Positions 1 to 7,977 of a stretch of DNA of 64,000 bases are shown in pieces. The stretch covers positions 1,550,001-1,614,000 of the forward strand of contig NZ_AP022574.1 in the NCBI RefSeq assembly GCF_010729305.1, read 5' to 3'. Origin of the DNA: Mycolicibacterium psychrotolerans. Its GTDB lineage: Bacteria; Actinomycetota; Actinomycetes; Mycobacteriales; Mycobacteriaceae. Numbering within the stretch: position 1 is the stretch's first letter; every line of letters starts with the position of its first letter. The position numbers and the translations under genes are program-made. The notes beneath the pieces are model-generated. The model ran no database searches. It was not told the DNA's origin and saw nothing but the letters and a program-made list of their open reading frames with translations.

Positions 1-182
1 AGCTAGCACTCGCTGTTGTCCAGGAACTATCCTCCGCGCCCGGCCGCTCGACATCTCAGCCGCGCAGCGGACACCCGGTCAGTAATCATCCGACCTACGG
101 GGTATCGGCCACCGTCAAGGACGGTTGGCAGTGGCGGCGGAGTTGTGGTGAGGTGAGAAGGATGAGGGGGAGGGAGTAAACG
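1..182. other. Left-edge non-coding stretch
   Basis: I see no credible coding frame here. The last 30 bases are purine-rich (GGTGAGAAGGATGAGGGGGA) and supply a possible ribosome binding site for the methyltransferase that follows. Nothing else is recognisable. Confidence 0.5.
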
Positions 183-848
183 ATGGTCAACTTACTCGAA
201 GCGGCCAAGTTCACGGTCTATCGAACTCCGGTACTCAATCGGCTGATGTCACCGCAATATCCATACAAGCTTGATCCCGGCGAGTTGTGCGCCATGGTCG
301 GTTTCATTGACGCTACACGCGGTACGGGCGCAGCTGTGGTTGAGATTGGCGTCGCCCAGGGCGACACGTCAGTCTTCCTGCTCGAACATCTCAAGACAAC
401 AGGCGATGATCGGACGGTGCACCTGTTCGACACATTCGCCGGTTTCACTGAGACCAGCCTTGACCACGAGGTGCAGGCCCGTGGTAAGAAGCGGACCGAA
501 CTCGACAAATTCCGGTACGGCGACGAAGCCCGCTTCAATGCCAACCTGCGACGTCTCGGCTACAGTCGATTCCAAGTTCACAGCGGCGATGCCGCGGAGT
601 TCGATTGGCCCTCACTCGGCCCGCTCGGCGCGGTTATCCTCGATATCGATCTTTATCAGCCGACGATCGAAATTCTTGAGGTGATCTTCCCGCGCCTGGT
701 CCCAGGTGGCGGCATTGTGCTAGACGACTGCCTGCCCGACACCCCATGGGACGGGTCTTTGCAGGCGTACGAGGAGTTTATCCAAGATCATGCTCTGCCG
801 TTCGAGCGGGCCGGTCATAAGGGCGCGGTAGTGCGCGCCCCCGAGTGA
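183..848 (+). CDS. TylF/MycF-like class I SAM methyltransferase
   Basis: This 221-residue protein looks like the TylF (macrocin O-methyltransferase-like) family of SAM-dependent methyltransferases. The SAM-binding motif is seen as VVEIGVAQGDTS (about residues 52-63), followed by HLFDTFAGF, with the metal-binding acidic stretches VILDIDLY and IVLDDC further on. The family methylates sugar or catechol-like hydroxyls; the substrate here is unknown. The ATG follows a GGGGGAGGGAG tract. Base composition is visibly poorer in G+C than the neighbouring genes and codons ending in A/T are common, which suggests acquisition by transfer. It stands alone, upstream of the cobalt-uptake operon and with no functional link to it that I can see. 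Confidence 0.7.
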   Translation: MVNLLEAAKFTVYRTPVLNRLMSPQYPYKLDPGELCAMVGFIDATRGTGAAVVEIGVAQGDTSVFLLEHLKTTGDDRTVHLFDTFAGFTETSLDHEVQARGKKRTELDKFRYGDEARFNANLRRLGYSRFQVHSGDAAEFDWPSLGPLGAVILDIDLYQPTIEILEVIFPRLVPGGGIVLDDCLPDTPWDGSLQAYEEFIQDHALPFERAGHKGAVVRAPE

Positions 849-919
849 CGCACGCACACAGCGAACGGGCGTCACCTTCCCCAATTTGAGGACTGAGGGG
901 AGGTGGCCGCCTCGTTGGC

Positions 920-1046
920 TTATGATCCTGCATGTCATCGACGGATATCGGAATCTGGTGAGACTCCAGAACGGTCGCGCCACTGTGAACAGTCAGACCC
1001 GATGCCGTCGTCACTGCCGACTGGGACGCGAAATCCCGGAAAGGAC
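920..1046 (+). promoter_or_regulatory. Cobalamin riboswitch upstream of cbtBA
   Basis: The leader contains the conserved core of the cobalamin (B12) aptamer: GGAATCTGGTGAGACTCC, then ACGGTCGCGCCACTGTGAA with the B12-box-like GCCACTG (about 951-989). A short hairpin (GGGA / TCCC, about 1023-1037) sits immediately before the AAAGGA ribosome binding site of cbtB. It is therefore well placed to control translation or termination when cobalamin is bound. Boundaries are approximate. The downstream cobalt transporter genes are a typical target of this riboswitch class. Confidence 0.85.
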
Positions 1047-1052
1047 TCACCC

Positions 1053-1268
1053 ATGACCGCTCCCCACGCATCCACCACACGCGCGAGGGCCATCGACTTC
1101 TCGGCCACCAGGGCGGTGCTGTGGCTGTCGCTGACGGCATTCTTCGCGCTGCTGACGCTGTACTTCGTCGGCCTGGACCAGGGCGCCACCTCGGTGTTCG
1201 GCTCCAACACCGCGATCCACGAGTTCCTTCACGACGCGCGGCACCTGCTCGGCTTCCCCTGCCACTGA
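1053..1268 (+). CDS. cbtB: CbtB, small subunit of cobalt transporter
   Basis: The 71-residue protein has one transmembrane helix (about residues 20-42) and ends in the family signature HEFLHDARHLLGFPCH, a His/Cys-rich tail thought to bind cobalt. CbtB works with CbtA in B12-regulated cobalt uptake. The start chosen is the ATG at 1053, preceded by AAAGGA at 1040-1045. An earlier in-frame start would place the riboswitch inside the gene. cbtA follows after 25 bases. Confidence 0.9.
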   Translation: MTAPHASTTRARAIDFSATRAVLWLSLTAFFALLTLYFVGLDQGATSVFGSNTAIHEFLHDARHLLGFPCH

Positions 1269-1293
1269 CCAGGCCGTCAGGGGACAACAGAAC

Positions 1294-2085
1294 ATGGAGA
1301 AGCAGATCATCTGGCGCGGCCTGCTGGCCGGCGCCGTAGCCGGTGTGCTCGCGTTCGTCTTCGCGCGGCTGTTCGTCGAACCGCAGATCGACCGCGCCAT
1401 CGCCTACGAGGACGGCGTCGGCGCCGCCCACGAGGCGATGAGCCATGGCGGACACACCCACGGCGAGGCGGGCGGCGGCTTCAGCCGCGCCATCCAGACG
1501 AACATCGGGATGGGGCTGGGGGTGCTGCTGTTCAGCGTCGCGATCGGCGCGCTGTTCGCCGTGGTGTTCGCGTTGGCCTACGGGCGGGTGGGCGACATCT
1601 CCGCCCGCCTGCTGTCGGTCTACGTCGCGGGCGGCATGCTGCTGAGCCTGTATGTCGTGCCGTTCCTGAAATACCCGGCCAGCCCGCCTGCGCTCAGCCT
1701 GGACGAGACGATCCGCCAGCGCACGCTGCTCTACCTGCTGATGGTGGTGCTCTCGGCCGCGCTTCTGGTCGGCGCGGTGATCCTCGGCCGGCGACTGGCG
1801 GGGCGGTTCGGCGGCTGGAACACCACGCTCGCGGCCGCGGGCGCGTACGTCGTGGCCGTCGCCGCGGCGATGCTGGCGTTGCCGTCGGTCGACGAGACGC
1901 CAGGTCCGCTGGTCGACGACGCGGGCACGATTCTCTACGGCGGTTTCCCGGCCGACGTGCTCTACGACTTCCGGCTCGCCTCGCTCGGCACGCAGGTCGT
2001 CGTCTACGCGGCGATCGGGCTGGTGTTCGCCGCGCTGGTGTCGCGTCTGCTCGGTGAGCGAAAGCAGGTCGTCTCCGCATCGTGA
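1294..2085 (+). CDS. cbtA: CbtA, membrane subunit of cobalt transporter
   Basis: This 263-residue membrane protein has about five to six hydrophobic segments and a histidine-rich loop (HEAMSHGGHTHGE, about residues 46-58) suited to metal binding. It belongs to the CbtA family of cobalt transporters, partner of the CbtB gene upstream. Its stop codon overlaps the start of the phosphatase gene by four bases (GTGA), so all three genes are probably one transcript under the cobalamin riboswitch. Confidence 0.88.
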   Translation: MEKQIIWRGLLAGAVAGVLAFVFARLFVEPQIDRAIAYEDGVGAAHEAMSHGGHTHGEAGGGFSRAIQTNIGMGLGVLLFSVAIGALFAVVFALAYGRVGDISARLLSVYVAGGMLLSLYVVPFLKYPASPPALSLDETIRQRTLLYLLMVVLSAALLVGAVILGRRLAGRFGGWNTTLAAAGAYVVAVAAAMLALPSVDETPGPLVDDAGTILYGGFPADVLYDFRLASLGTQVVVYAAIGLVFAALVSRLLGERKQVVSAS

Positions 2086-2630
2086 GCGAGGTCGTTCGGC
2101 TGACCTTCGTGTCGCACGCCATGACCGACGCGATGGCGGCCGGACGATTTCCCACCGACGAGCCGCTCAACGCGCTCGGCCGCAGGCAGGCCGCCGCTGT
2201 CGACGTGCGCGGCGCCGAGCGCGCCTACTGCGGTCCGGAGGCGCGGGCGATCCAGACCGCGGACGTGCTCGGCGCGCATCCGCAGATCGAGCCCAGGCTC
2301 GCCGACCTGGACTGCGGACGGTGGCGCGGTGAGGTGCTGGGCCGCGTCCAGCCCGCCGAGCTGGCGATCTGGCTGACCGACCCCGCCCGGGCGCCGCACG
2401 GCGGCGAGACGGTCGTCGACCTGATCGAGCGGGTGCGCGACTGGATGGAGTCGCTGACGTCCGAGCGGGTCCGGGTTCTCGCGGTCACCCATCCGGCGGT
2501 GATCCGCGCCGCGATGCTCGTCGTGCTCGATGCGCCGCCCAGGTCGTTCTGGCGCATCGACATCGCACCGGTCAGCGCGACGGTAATGCACTTCCGCGGG
2601 CACGCCTGGACCTTGCACTCGCAGCCCTGA
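2082..2630 (+). CDS. Histidine phosphatase superfamily protein with altered RHG motif
   Basis: The 182-residue product has the fold signatures of the phosphoglycerate mutase-like histidine phosphatases. The N-terminal strand carries FVSHAMT where the family usually has VRHGET, so the catalytic His is kept but the Arg is Ser and the Gly is Ala. The motif EARAIQTAD and a second His in VTHPAVIRAAM are present. Being translationally coupled to cbtA (GTG at 2082 overlapping its TGA) suggests a job in cobalt/cobalamin metabolism, such as the CobC-like dephosphorylation of alpha-ribazole phosphate, but that is inference. The substitution at the Arg position makes activity uncertain. Confidence 0.7.
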   Translation: MSEVVRLTFVSHAMTDAMAAGRFPTDEPLNALGRRQAAAVDVRGAERAYCGPEARAIQTADVLGAHPQIEPRLADLDCGRWRGEVLGRVQPAELAIWLTDPARAPHGGETVVDLIERVRDWMESLTSERVRVLAVTHPAVIRAAMLVVLDAPPRSFWRIDIAPVSATVMHFRGHAWTLHSQP

Positions 2631-2631
2631 A

Positions 2632-3999
2632 CTACCGCGGCGCCACCATGCCGAACATCTGCCGGGCGATCGACAGCAGCCAGGACGCCGCGGTCGGGCT
2701 GCGGTACTGCGACCAGTTCGTCTGCATGCTGACCACCCAGCCCTGACCGGTGCGGTCCTCGGCGTACCAGCTGAAGGTCAGATCGCCGGGGAGGTTGCCT
2801 GCCTTCGCCCCGATGTAGGGCCACTGCGTGCGGTCCAGGTCTATACCCGGCACGACGGACAGGATGTCGCGCACGGGTGCGGCCTCGCCGGTGGCGCCCT
2901 GCTGTAGAGCGGCGTGCAATCGGCAGATGTCAGCGGCGCTGGCGTACCACTCGGCGCCGATGTCGGAGGCCGGCATGTGGGTGCGCTGCGGGTCCGGCTC
3001 GTAGGGGCGGGCGTTGGTCTGCTGCAGCAGCTTCGCGCGCCCCGCGGGCGTGGCCTGCTTCCACTGTTCCCGCAGGTTCGGTTCGCCCCAGCCCACCGAG
3101 AACAGTTCGTGCATGGTCGGAAACGGCGTCATGCTCGCGGGGTCGTGATGGCCCGCGGCCACCAGCGCATGTTCGATGGCGCCGGGACCCATCCGCTCGA
3201 TCAGCAGGTCGGTGGCCATGTTGTCGCTCGCGGAGATCATCTGCTGGGCAGCGTCGCGCACGGTCACCGTGGCGCCCGGCGGCAGCTTGTCGAAGCCCGA
3301 GGAGCCGACGGCTTTGGCCTCCGCGGTGATGGTCAGCGGGTCGGTCCACGCGACCGTGCCCGCCTTGACCGCGTCGGACAGGGCGTAGAGCACGTACAGC
3401 TTGAAGATCGACGCCAGCGGCAGCGACATCTCGGTGTTGGTGCCTGCCACCTTCGTGCACCGACCGTCGGTCACCTTGGCCACCTGGTAGGAGTACCGCG
3501 CACCCGACTTCGTCAGCTCCGTGTCGACGTCGGGCCACGACGTGATCCGCGGCGGCACCAGTTCGGCGGAGAACCGGTCGACCATGCCCGCGTCGTCGGT
3601 GCGCAGTTCGATGGTCTGGCCCACCCCGTAGGAGGTCAGCACATGCAGGGTGGCGCTGCCGGCGCCGACGTCGAGACTCGTGACCGTGAACGGCCGGTCC
3701 CACCACATCCGGTCCAGCGTCACGCCGACGGCCTCGACGACCTGAGGGGCGGCCAGGGTGCGCACGCCGTTCTCCCCGATGGGCCAGTCGCTGTTGAGCA
3801 TGTCCATGGTCTGCTTGGCGCGCAGACCCTGTGGGGTGTTGATCTGGATGGGAACGCCGTAGGCGGCGTCGGCCGGGGCCGGACGGGTGCCGGTGCAGCC
3901 GCACGCCAGGGCTGCGACGGACAGCAGGGCGACCGCGCTCGCGGCCACTCGGCGGCGTCGAGCCCCGGCGCCCCTACGCGTCGGTGCGGGTTCCTGCAA
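2632..3999 (-). CDS. lpqF: LpqF-like lipoprotein, serine beta-lactamase fold
   Basis: The protein resembles mycobacterial LpqF (Rv3593), a secreted lipoprotein with a class A beta-lactamase/penicillin-interactive fold. The SxxK motif is seen as SIFK, the SDN motif as SASDN, and a KAG triad near the C-terminus replaces KTG. A hydrophobic signal sequence ends at LACGC, giving a lipid-attachment cysteine. The start is uncertain: I chose the TTG at 3999, which leaves an Arg-rich n-region and about 455 residues (near the usual length), though a GTG at 3948 is possible. The gene overlaps the 3' end of mhuD. In related species LpqF influences lipid/LAM metabolism; its own catalytic role is not established. 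Confidence 0.8.
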   Translation of the reverse strand: MQEPAPTRRGAGARRRRVAASAVALLSVAALACGCTGTRPAPADAAYGVPIQINTPQGLRAKQTMDMLNSDWPIGENGVRTLAAPQVVEAVGVTLDRMWWDRPFTVTSLDVGAGSATLHVLTSYGVGQTIELRTDDAGMVDRFSAELVPPRITSWPDVDTELTKSGARYSYQVAKVTDGRCTKVAGTNTEMSLPLASIFKLYVLYALSDAVKAGTVAWTDPLTITAEAKAVGSSGFDKLPPGATVTVRDAAQQMISASDNMATDLLIERMGPGAIEHALVAAGHHDPASMTPFPTMHELFSVGWGEPNLREQWKQATPAGRAKLLQQTNARPYEPDPQRTHMPASDIGAEWYASAADICRLHAALQQGATGEAAPVRDILSVVPGIDLDRTQWPYIGAKAGNLPGDLTFSWYAEDRTGQGWVVSMQTNWSQYRSPTAASWLLSIARQMFGMVAPR

Positions 4000-4315
4000 C
4001 GTCGAGCACAACCTCGAACTCGAGCAGCGACGCGCCCTTGGCGACCGGGTTGGCACGCTCACCGGCGTGCGCCTCGATGGCAGGCCCGCTGGCCCATGCC
4101 TGGAACGCCTCTTCGGACTCCCACTGCGTGACGACGAAGTACCGGTCCTCGCCCTTGATGGGGCGCAGCAGCTGGAAGCCGAGGAAGCCGGCCTGATTGT
4201 CGACGGCGTGGGCGCGGTGGGCGAACCGCTTCTCCAGTTCCGGGCCGGCGCCGGGTGGGACCTCGATCGCGTTGATCTTCACCACCGGTGTCGGCTTGGC
4301 GTTCTGCTCGGACAT
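3974..4315 (-). CDS. mhuD: MhuD, mycobacterial haem-degrading monooxygenase
   Basis: The 113-residue protein has the ABM-fold features of MhuD (Rv3592): the N-terminal strand VVKINAIEVP, Asn in that strand, WESEEAFQAW with the conserved Trp, and a haem-ligand His in IEAHAGERANPVA. MhuD cleaves haem to mycobilin and releases iron without producing CO. The ATG at 4315 gives a short N-terminal extension relative to M. tuberculosis. Its last codons overlap the beginning of lpqF, so the two are likely co-transcribed. Confidence 0.92.
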   Translation of the reverse strand: MSEQNAKPTPVVKINAIEVPPGAGPELEKRFAHRAHAVDNQAGFLGFQLLRPIKGEDRYFVVTQWESEEAFQAWASGPAIEAHAGERANPVAKGASLLEFEVVLDVAGTRTDA

Positions 4316-4354
4316 GGCGTTCAGGCTACCGCGTTGCCCCGGCATGATGAGCCC

Positions 4355-5119
4355 ATGGACCTGCTCACGGCCGCGGGCGGCAGCGGCCGCCCGTTGGTAC
4401 TGGTGCACGGGCTGATGGGCCGGGGCTCCACCTGGTCGCGGCAATTGCCGTGGCTGACCCGGTGGGGCCGGGTCTACACCTACGACGCTCCGTGGCACCG
4501 CGGCCGCGACATCGCCGACGACCACCCGGTCTCGACCGAACGCTTCGTCGCCGATCTCGCCGACGCCGTCGCATCGCTGGGGGAGCCTGCCGTCATGATC
4601 GGCCACTCGATGGGCGGGCTGCACTCGTGGTGTCTGGCCGCCGCGCGACCGAAGCTGGTCGAGGCGGTGGTCGTCGAGGACATGGCACCGGATTTCCGCG
4701 GGCGCACGACGGGTCCGTGGGAGCCGTGGGTGCACGAGCTGCCGGTCGAGTTCGGTACCGAGGCGCAGGTGTACGAGGAGTTCGGTCCGGTCGCGGGGCG
4801 GTACTTCCTCGAGGCGTTCGATCGGACCCCGACCGGGTGGCGGCTGCACGGGCACCCCGGTCGGTGGATCGAGATCGCCGCGGAATGGGGCACGCGCGAC
4901 TACTGGGCGCAGTGGCGGGCCGTCGGCGTGCCCGCGCTGCTGATCGAGGCGGGCAACTCGGTGACCCCGCCGGGACAGATGGCCGAGATGGCGCGCACCC
5001 GCAGGCAGACGACCTACGTGCAGGTGCCGGGTGCCGGTCATCTCGTGCACGACGACGCCCCGGGGAAATATCGGGACGCCGTCGAGACGTTTCTAACGAC
5101 GTTCACCCGTGGCGCTTGA
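4355..5119 (+). CDS. Alpha/beta hydrolase (Rv3591c-like)
   Basis: A 254-residue alpha/beta-hydrolase fold protein. The oxyanion-hole motif VLVHGLMG (about residue 16-23), the nucleophile elbow IGHSMGG and the C-terminal catalytic His in GAGHLVHDD are visible. The substrate is unknown. It is divergent from mhuD across 39 bases and its last 27 bases overlap the 3' end of the small membrane gene on the other strand. Synteny with Rv3591c supports the call. Confidence 0.82.
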   Translation: MDLLTAAGGSGRPLVLVHGLMGRGSTWSRQLPWLTRWGRVYTYDAPWHRGRDIADDHPVSTERFVADLADAVASLGEPAVMIGHSMGGLHSWCLAAARPKLVEAVVVEDMAPDFRGRTTGPWEPWVHELPVEFGTEAQVYEEFGPVAGRYFLEAFDRTPTGWRLHGHPGRWIEIAAEWGTRDYWAQWRAVGVPALLIEAGNSVTPPGQMAEMARTRRQTTYVQVPGAGHLVHDDAPGKYRDAVETFLTTFTRGA

Positions 5120-5347
5120 GCTCGGCCAGGACGGCTGACGCTCGAAGCGTGTCCGGATGGCGTCCATATCGTGCGCGACGCGGGAGAGGTCACGGTCGTC
5201 CTCGAAGAGCCGGCCCGCCAGCGGCGCGGCGAAGCGGAACTGGTCGCGGTGCAGCCGCAGCACGCCGGAGCGGTGAGCCGCCCAGGTCAGCCCGGCTGCG
5301 AGGGCGAACGGGAGGGACAGGATCAGGAAGGTCAGTGCGATGCTCAT
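5093..5347 (-). CDS. Small membrane protein of unknown function
   Basis: The 84-residue frame starts at an ATG at 5347 with one strongly hydrophobic N-terminal helix (LTFLILSLPFALAAGLTWAA), followed by a basic region (HRSGVLRLHRDQFRF) and a charged tail. I do not recognise a named family. It is divergent from the GlxA-type regulator and overlaps the end of the hydrolase gene by 27 bases tail-to-tail. The clear TM-plus-basic layout and its filling of an otherwise empty gap favour a real gene, but conservation has not been tested. Confidence 0.5.
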   Translation of the reverse strand: MSIALTFLILSLPFALAAGLTWAAHRSGVLRLHRDQFRFAAPLAGRLFEDDRDLSRVAHDMDAIRTRFERQPSWPSSSATGERR

Positions 5348-5376
5348 GGCAGTAATGGTGCGCCAGGAAAATATCG

Positions 5377-5413
5377 TGCCAACAGTGGCAGAAGCGACAT
5401 CCGTGGATAAGAT
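5377..5413 (+). promoter_or_regulatory. Promoter region of the GlxA-type regulator
   Basis: A small inverted repeat TGCCA-ACAG-TGGCA lies at 5377-5390, and a TAAGAT -10 element at 5408-5413 ends six bases before the ATG at 5420. That spacing predicts transcription starting at or next to the start codon, a leaderless mRNA, which is common in mycobacteria. The repeat could be an autoregulatory operator. Confidence 0.45.
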
Positions 5414-5419
5414 GCTGCC

Positions 5420-6400
5420 ATGACGATACGCACGGTGTCGGCGCTGGTCCTCGACGGATTGGCGGTGTTCGAGTTCGGCGTGATCTGCGAGGTGTTCGGC
5501 ATCGACCGCTCGGCCGACGGCGTGCCGAACTTCGATTTCAAGGTCTGCGGCCCCGAGCCCGGCAAGCCGCTGCGCACCTCGGTCGGCGCGACGATCATCC
5601 CCGACCACGGCCTCGACGACCTCGTCGGAGCCGACCTGGTGGCCATCCCCGCGATCGGCGGTTCGGAGTATCTGTCCGAGGCGCTCGACGCGATCCGCCG
5701 GGCCGCCGACTCCGGCGCGATCATCCTGACGGTGTGCTCGGGAGCATTCGTCGCAGGCGCGGCCGGCCTGCTCGACGGACGGCCGTGCACCACCCACTGG
5801 ATGCACGCCGACGAGCTCGCGCGCATGTATCCGACCGCCAAGGTGGACCGCAACGTGCTGTTCGTCGACGACGGCAACCTGATCACCAGCGCGGGAACCG
5901 CGGCGGGCATCGACGCGTGCCTGCATCTGGTGCGCCGCGAGATGGGCAGCGAGATCACCAACAAGATCGCCCGCCGCATGGTGGTGCCGCCGCAGCGCGA
6001 CGGCGGGCAGCGCCAGTACATCGACCAGCCGATCCCGGTCCGGTGTTCGGAGCGCTTCGCCCCCCACCTGGACTGGATCCTGGCCAACCTGGACAAGCCG
6101 CACACCGTGACGTCGCTTGCGCGCCGGGCGCACATGTCCGGCCGCACCTTCGCGCGCCGGTTCGTCGAGGAGACCGGCCGCACGCCGATGCAGTGGGTCA
6201 CCGATCAGCGGGTGCTCTTCGCGCGCAGGCTGCTCGAGGAGACCACGATGGACATCGACGGCATCGCCGACCAGTCGGGCTTCGGCAACGCCACGCTGCT
6301 GCGCCACCACTTCCGCCGGATCATCGGCGTCACCCCGTCGGACTACCGGCGCCGATTCGCTTCCGCCGCAGCCGACTCCGAGTGCGCGGCGACGGCCTGA
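5420..6400 (+). CDS. GlxA-family transcriptional regulator (DJ-1/PfpI + AraC)
   Basis: The 326-residue protein has an N-terminal DJ-1/PfpI (class I glutamine amidotransferase-like) domain, with a Cys in the nucleophile elbow TVCSGAF, and a C-terminal AraC-type double helix-turn-helix (HTVTSLARRAHMSGRTFARR, then IADQSGFGNATLLRHHFRR). This is the GlxA/FtrA layout, generally a transcription activator with a ligand-sensing amidase-like domain. Ligand and targets are unknown. Its 3' end overlaps the end of mutY by 58 bases on the opposite strand. Confidence 0.85.
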   Translation: MTIRTVSALVLDGLAVFEFGVICEVFGIDRSADGVPNFDFKVCGPEPGKPLRTSVGATIIPDHGLDDLVGADLVAIPAIGGSEYLSEALDAIRRAADSGAIILTVCSGAFVAGAAGLLDGRPCTTHWMHADELARMYPTAKVDRNVLFVDDGNLITSAGTAAGIDACLHLVRREMGSEITNKIARRMVVPPQRDGGQRQYIDQPIPVRCSERFAPHLDWILANLDKPHTVTSLARRAHMSGRTFARRFVEETGRTPMQWVTDQRVLFARRLLEETTMDIDGIADQSGFGNATLLRHHFRRIIGVTPSDYRRRFASAAADSECAATA

Positions 6401-7299
6401 TCGCCGGCTTCGCCCGCCAAAGCGAACCTGCCGTCGCCGGTCTGCTCCACCAGTCCGTCGACCAGAAGTGAGCCCAGGCACCGGTCGCGCTGCGCGGTGT
6501 CGGTGGTCCACGCCACGTCAAGCTCGGCGCGGGTGACCGGAGAAGCACTGGCGCGCAACACATCCAACAACCGGCCCCGCACCTGCCGGTCGGTACCGGC
6601 GTACTTCTGCACCTTGCGCGCCGGCCCGGTGCCCGCGGGGAAGCCCAGCGAACGCCACGTGCAGTGGCTCAGCGGGCACACGCCGCACTTGGGGGAGCGC
6701 GCCGTGCACACCGTCGCTCCGAGCTCCATCAGCGCCACCGAGAACGTCGGCGCGGTGTCGTCGTCGGGCAGCAGCGTCGCCACGTCGTCGAGGTCGCGCG
6801 CCGAGGCCGCGGCAGCGTCGTCGCGGCCGTGCACCGCGCGGGCCACCACGCGGCGCACGTTCGTGTCGACCACCGGCACCCGCTGCCGGTAGGCGAAGCA
6901 GGCCACCGCCCTGGCGGTGTAGGTGCCGATGCCGGGAAGCGACAGCAGCGTGTCGACGTCGTCGGGCACGACGTCGCCGTGCTCGGTGGCGATCACCGTC
7001 GCGCACTCGTGCAGCCGCTTGGCCCGGCGCGGATAGCCGAGCTTGCCCCACGCCCGCAGCACCTCGCCTGCGCTCGCCGCGGCGGTCGCCGACGGCGTCG
7101 GCCAGCGGGCGATCCAGTCCAGCCAGATGGGCTCCACCCGCGCGACGGGCGTCTGCTGCAGCATGAACTCGCTGACCAGGATCTGCCACGCCGAGACGCC
7201 CGGCCGGCGCCACGGCAGATCCCGCTGCTCGGTGGCGTACCAGTCCAGCAGCTCACCGGTGTCGATCATCGATGCAGGCTGGGGCAGAATGTCGGCCAT
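6343..7299 (-). CDS. mutY: MutY, A/G-specific adenine glycosylase
   Basis: MutY removes adenine mispaired with 8-oxoguanine. The 318-residue protein shows the HhH-GPD core (LPGIGTYTARAV), the catalytic Asp in VPVVDTNVRR, and the [4Fe-4S] cysteines C-x6-C-x2-C-x4-C (CTARSPKCGVCPLSHC). The start chosen is the ATG at 7299 (MADILPQP), which matches the M. tuberculosis N-terminus (MPHILPEP). A second ATG at 7269 is possible. With the 7299 start, its start codon overlaps that of canB on the other strand. Confidence 0.92.
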   Translation of the reverse strand: MADILPQPASMIDTGELLDWYATEQRDLPWRRPGVSAWQILVSEFMLQQTPVARVEPIWLDWIARWPTPSATAAASAGEVLRAWGKLGYPRRAKRLHECATVIATEHGDVVPDDVDTLLSLPGIGTYTARAVACFAYRQRVPVVDTNVRRVVARAVHGRDDAAAASARDLDDVATLLPDDDTAPTFSVALMELGATVCTARSPKCGVCPLSHCTWRSLGFPAGTGPARKVQKYAGTDRQVRGRLLDVLRASASPVTRAELDVAWTTDTAQRDRCLGSLLVDGLVEQTGDGRFALAGEAGDQAVAAHSESAAAEANRRR

Positions 7300-7918
7300 G
7301 CCGAACACGAACCCGTTGACCGCGTGGAAAGCACTCAAGGAGGGTAACGAGCGCTTCGTCGCGGGCAAGCCCGAGCATCCCAGCCAGAGCATCGAGCGCC
7401 GCGCCAGTCTCGCCGCGGCGCAGAAGCCGACAGCGGTGGTCTTCGGCTGCGGGGACAGCCGGGTGGCGGCGGAGATCATCTTCGACCAGGGCCTCGGCGA
7501 CATGTTCGTGGTGCGCACCGCCGGCCACGTGATCGACAGCGCGGTGCTCGGGTCGATCGAGTACGCGGTCGCCGTGCTCAACGTGCCGCTCATCGTCGTG
7601 CTGGGGCACGACAGCTGCGGCGCCGTCGGCGCGACCCTGGCCGCGCTCGACGAGGGCGCGGTACCCAGCGGCTACATCCGCGACATCGTCGAGCGGGTGA
7701 CGCCGTCGATCCTGGTCGGCCGCCGCGAGGGCCTCACCAGGGTCGACGAGTTCGAGGCCCGGCACGTCACCGAGACGGGCCGCCAGCTGCTGAGCCGATC
7801 GACGACGATCGCCGACGCGGTGCGCGACGGCAAGCTCGCGATCGTCGGGCTGACCTATCACCTGGCCGACGGCCAGGTGGTGCTGCGCGACCACATAGGC
7901 GACATCGGCGAGAACTGA
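7298..7918 (+). CDS. canB: Beta-class carbonic anhydrase CanB
   Basis: A 206-residue beta-carbonic anhydrase interconverting CO2 and bicarbonate. Zinc ligands and the Asp-Arg dyad are visible in VFGCGDSRVA, with the remaining ligands in LGHDSCGAVGA. Length matches M. tuberculosis Rv3588c (207). The ATG at 7298-7300 shares a CATG with the mutY start on the opposite strand, so its promoter must lie inside mutY coding sequence. A weak -10-like CAGAAT lies 8 bases upstream. Confidence 0.93.
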   Translation: MPNTNPLTAWKALKEGNERFVAGKPEHPSQSIERRASLAAAQKPTAVVFGCGDSRVAAEIIFDQGLGDMFVVRTAGHVIDSAVLGSIEYAVAVLNVPLIVVLGHDSCGAVGATLAALDEGAVPSGYIRDIVERVTPSILVGRREGLTRVDEFEARHVTETGRQLLSRSTTIADAVRDGKLAIVGLTYHLADGQVVLRDHIGDIGEN

Positions 7919-7977
7919 AAGGCGACACGCCGGGCGACGTCGGACATGGTGTACTGACCTGCCCTTACCGTGATGTC

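Noticed and set aside
5093..6511. A long minus-strand frame across the GlxA-type regulator
   Set aside because: Only its last 84 codons, after an ATG at 5347, look like protein; the rest is antisense to the regulator.
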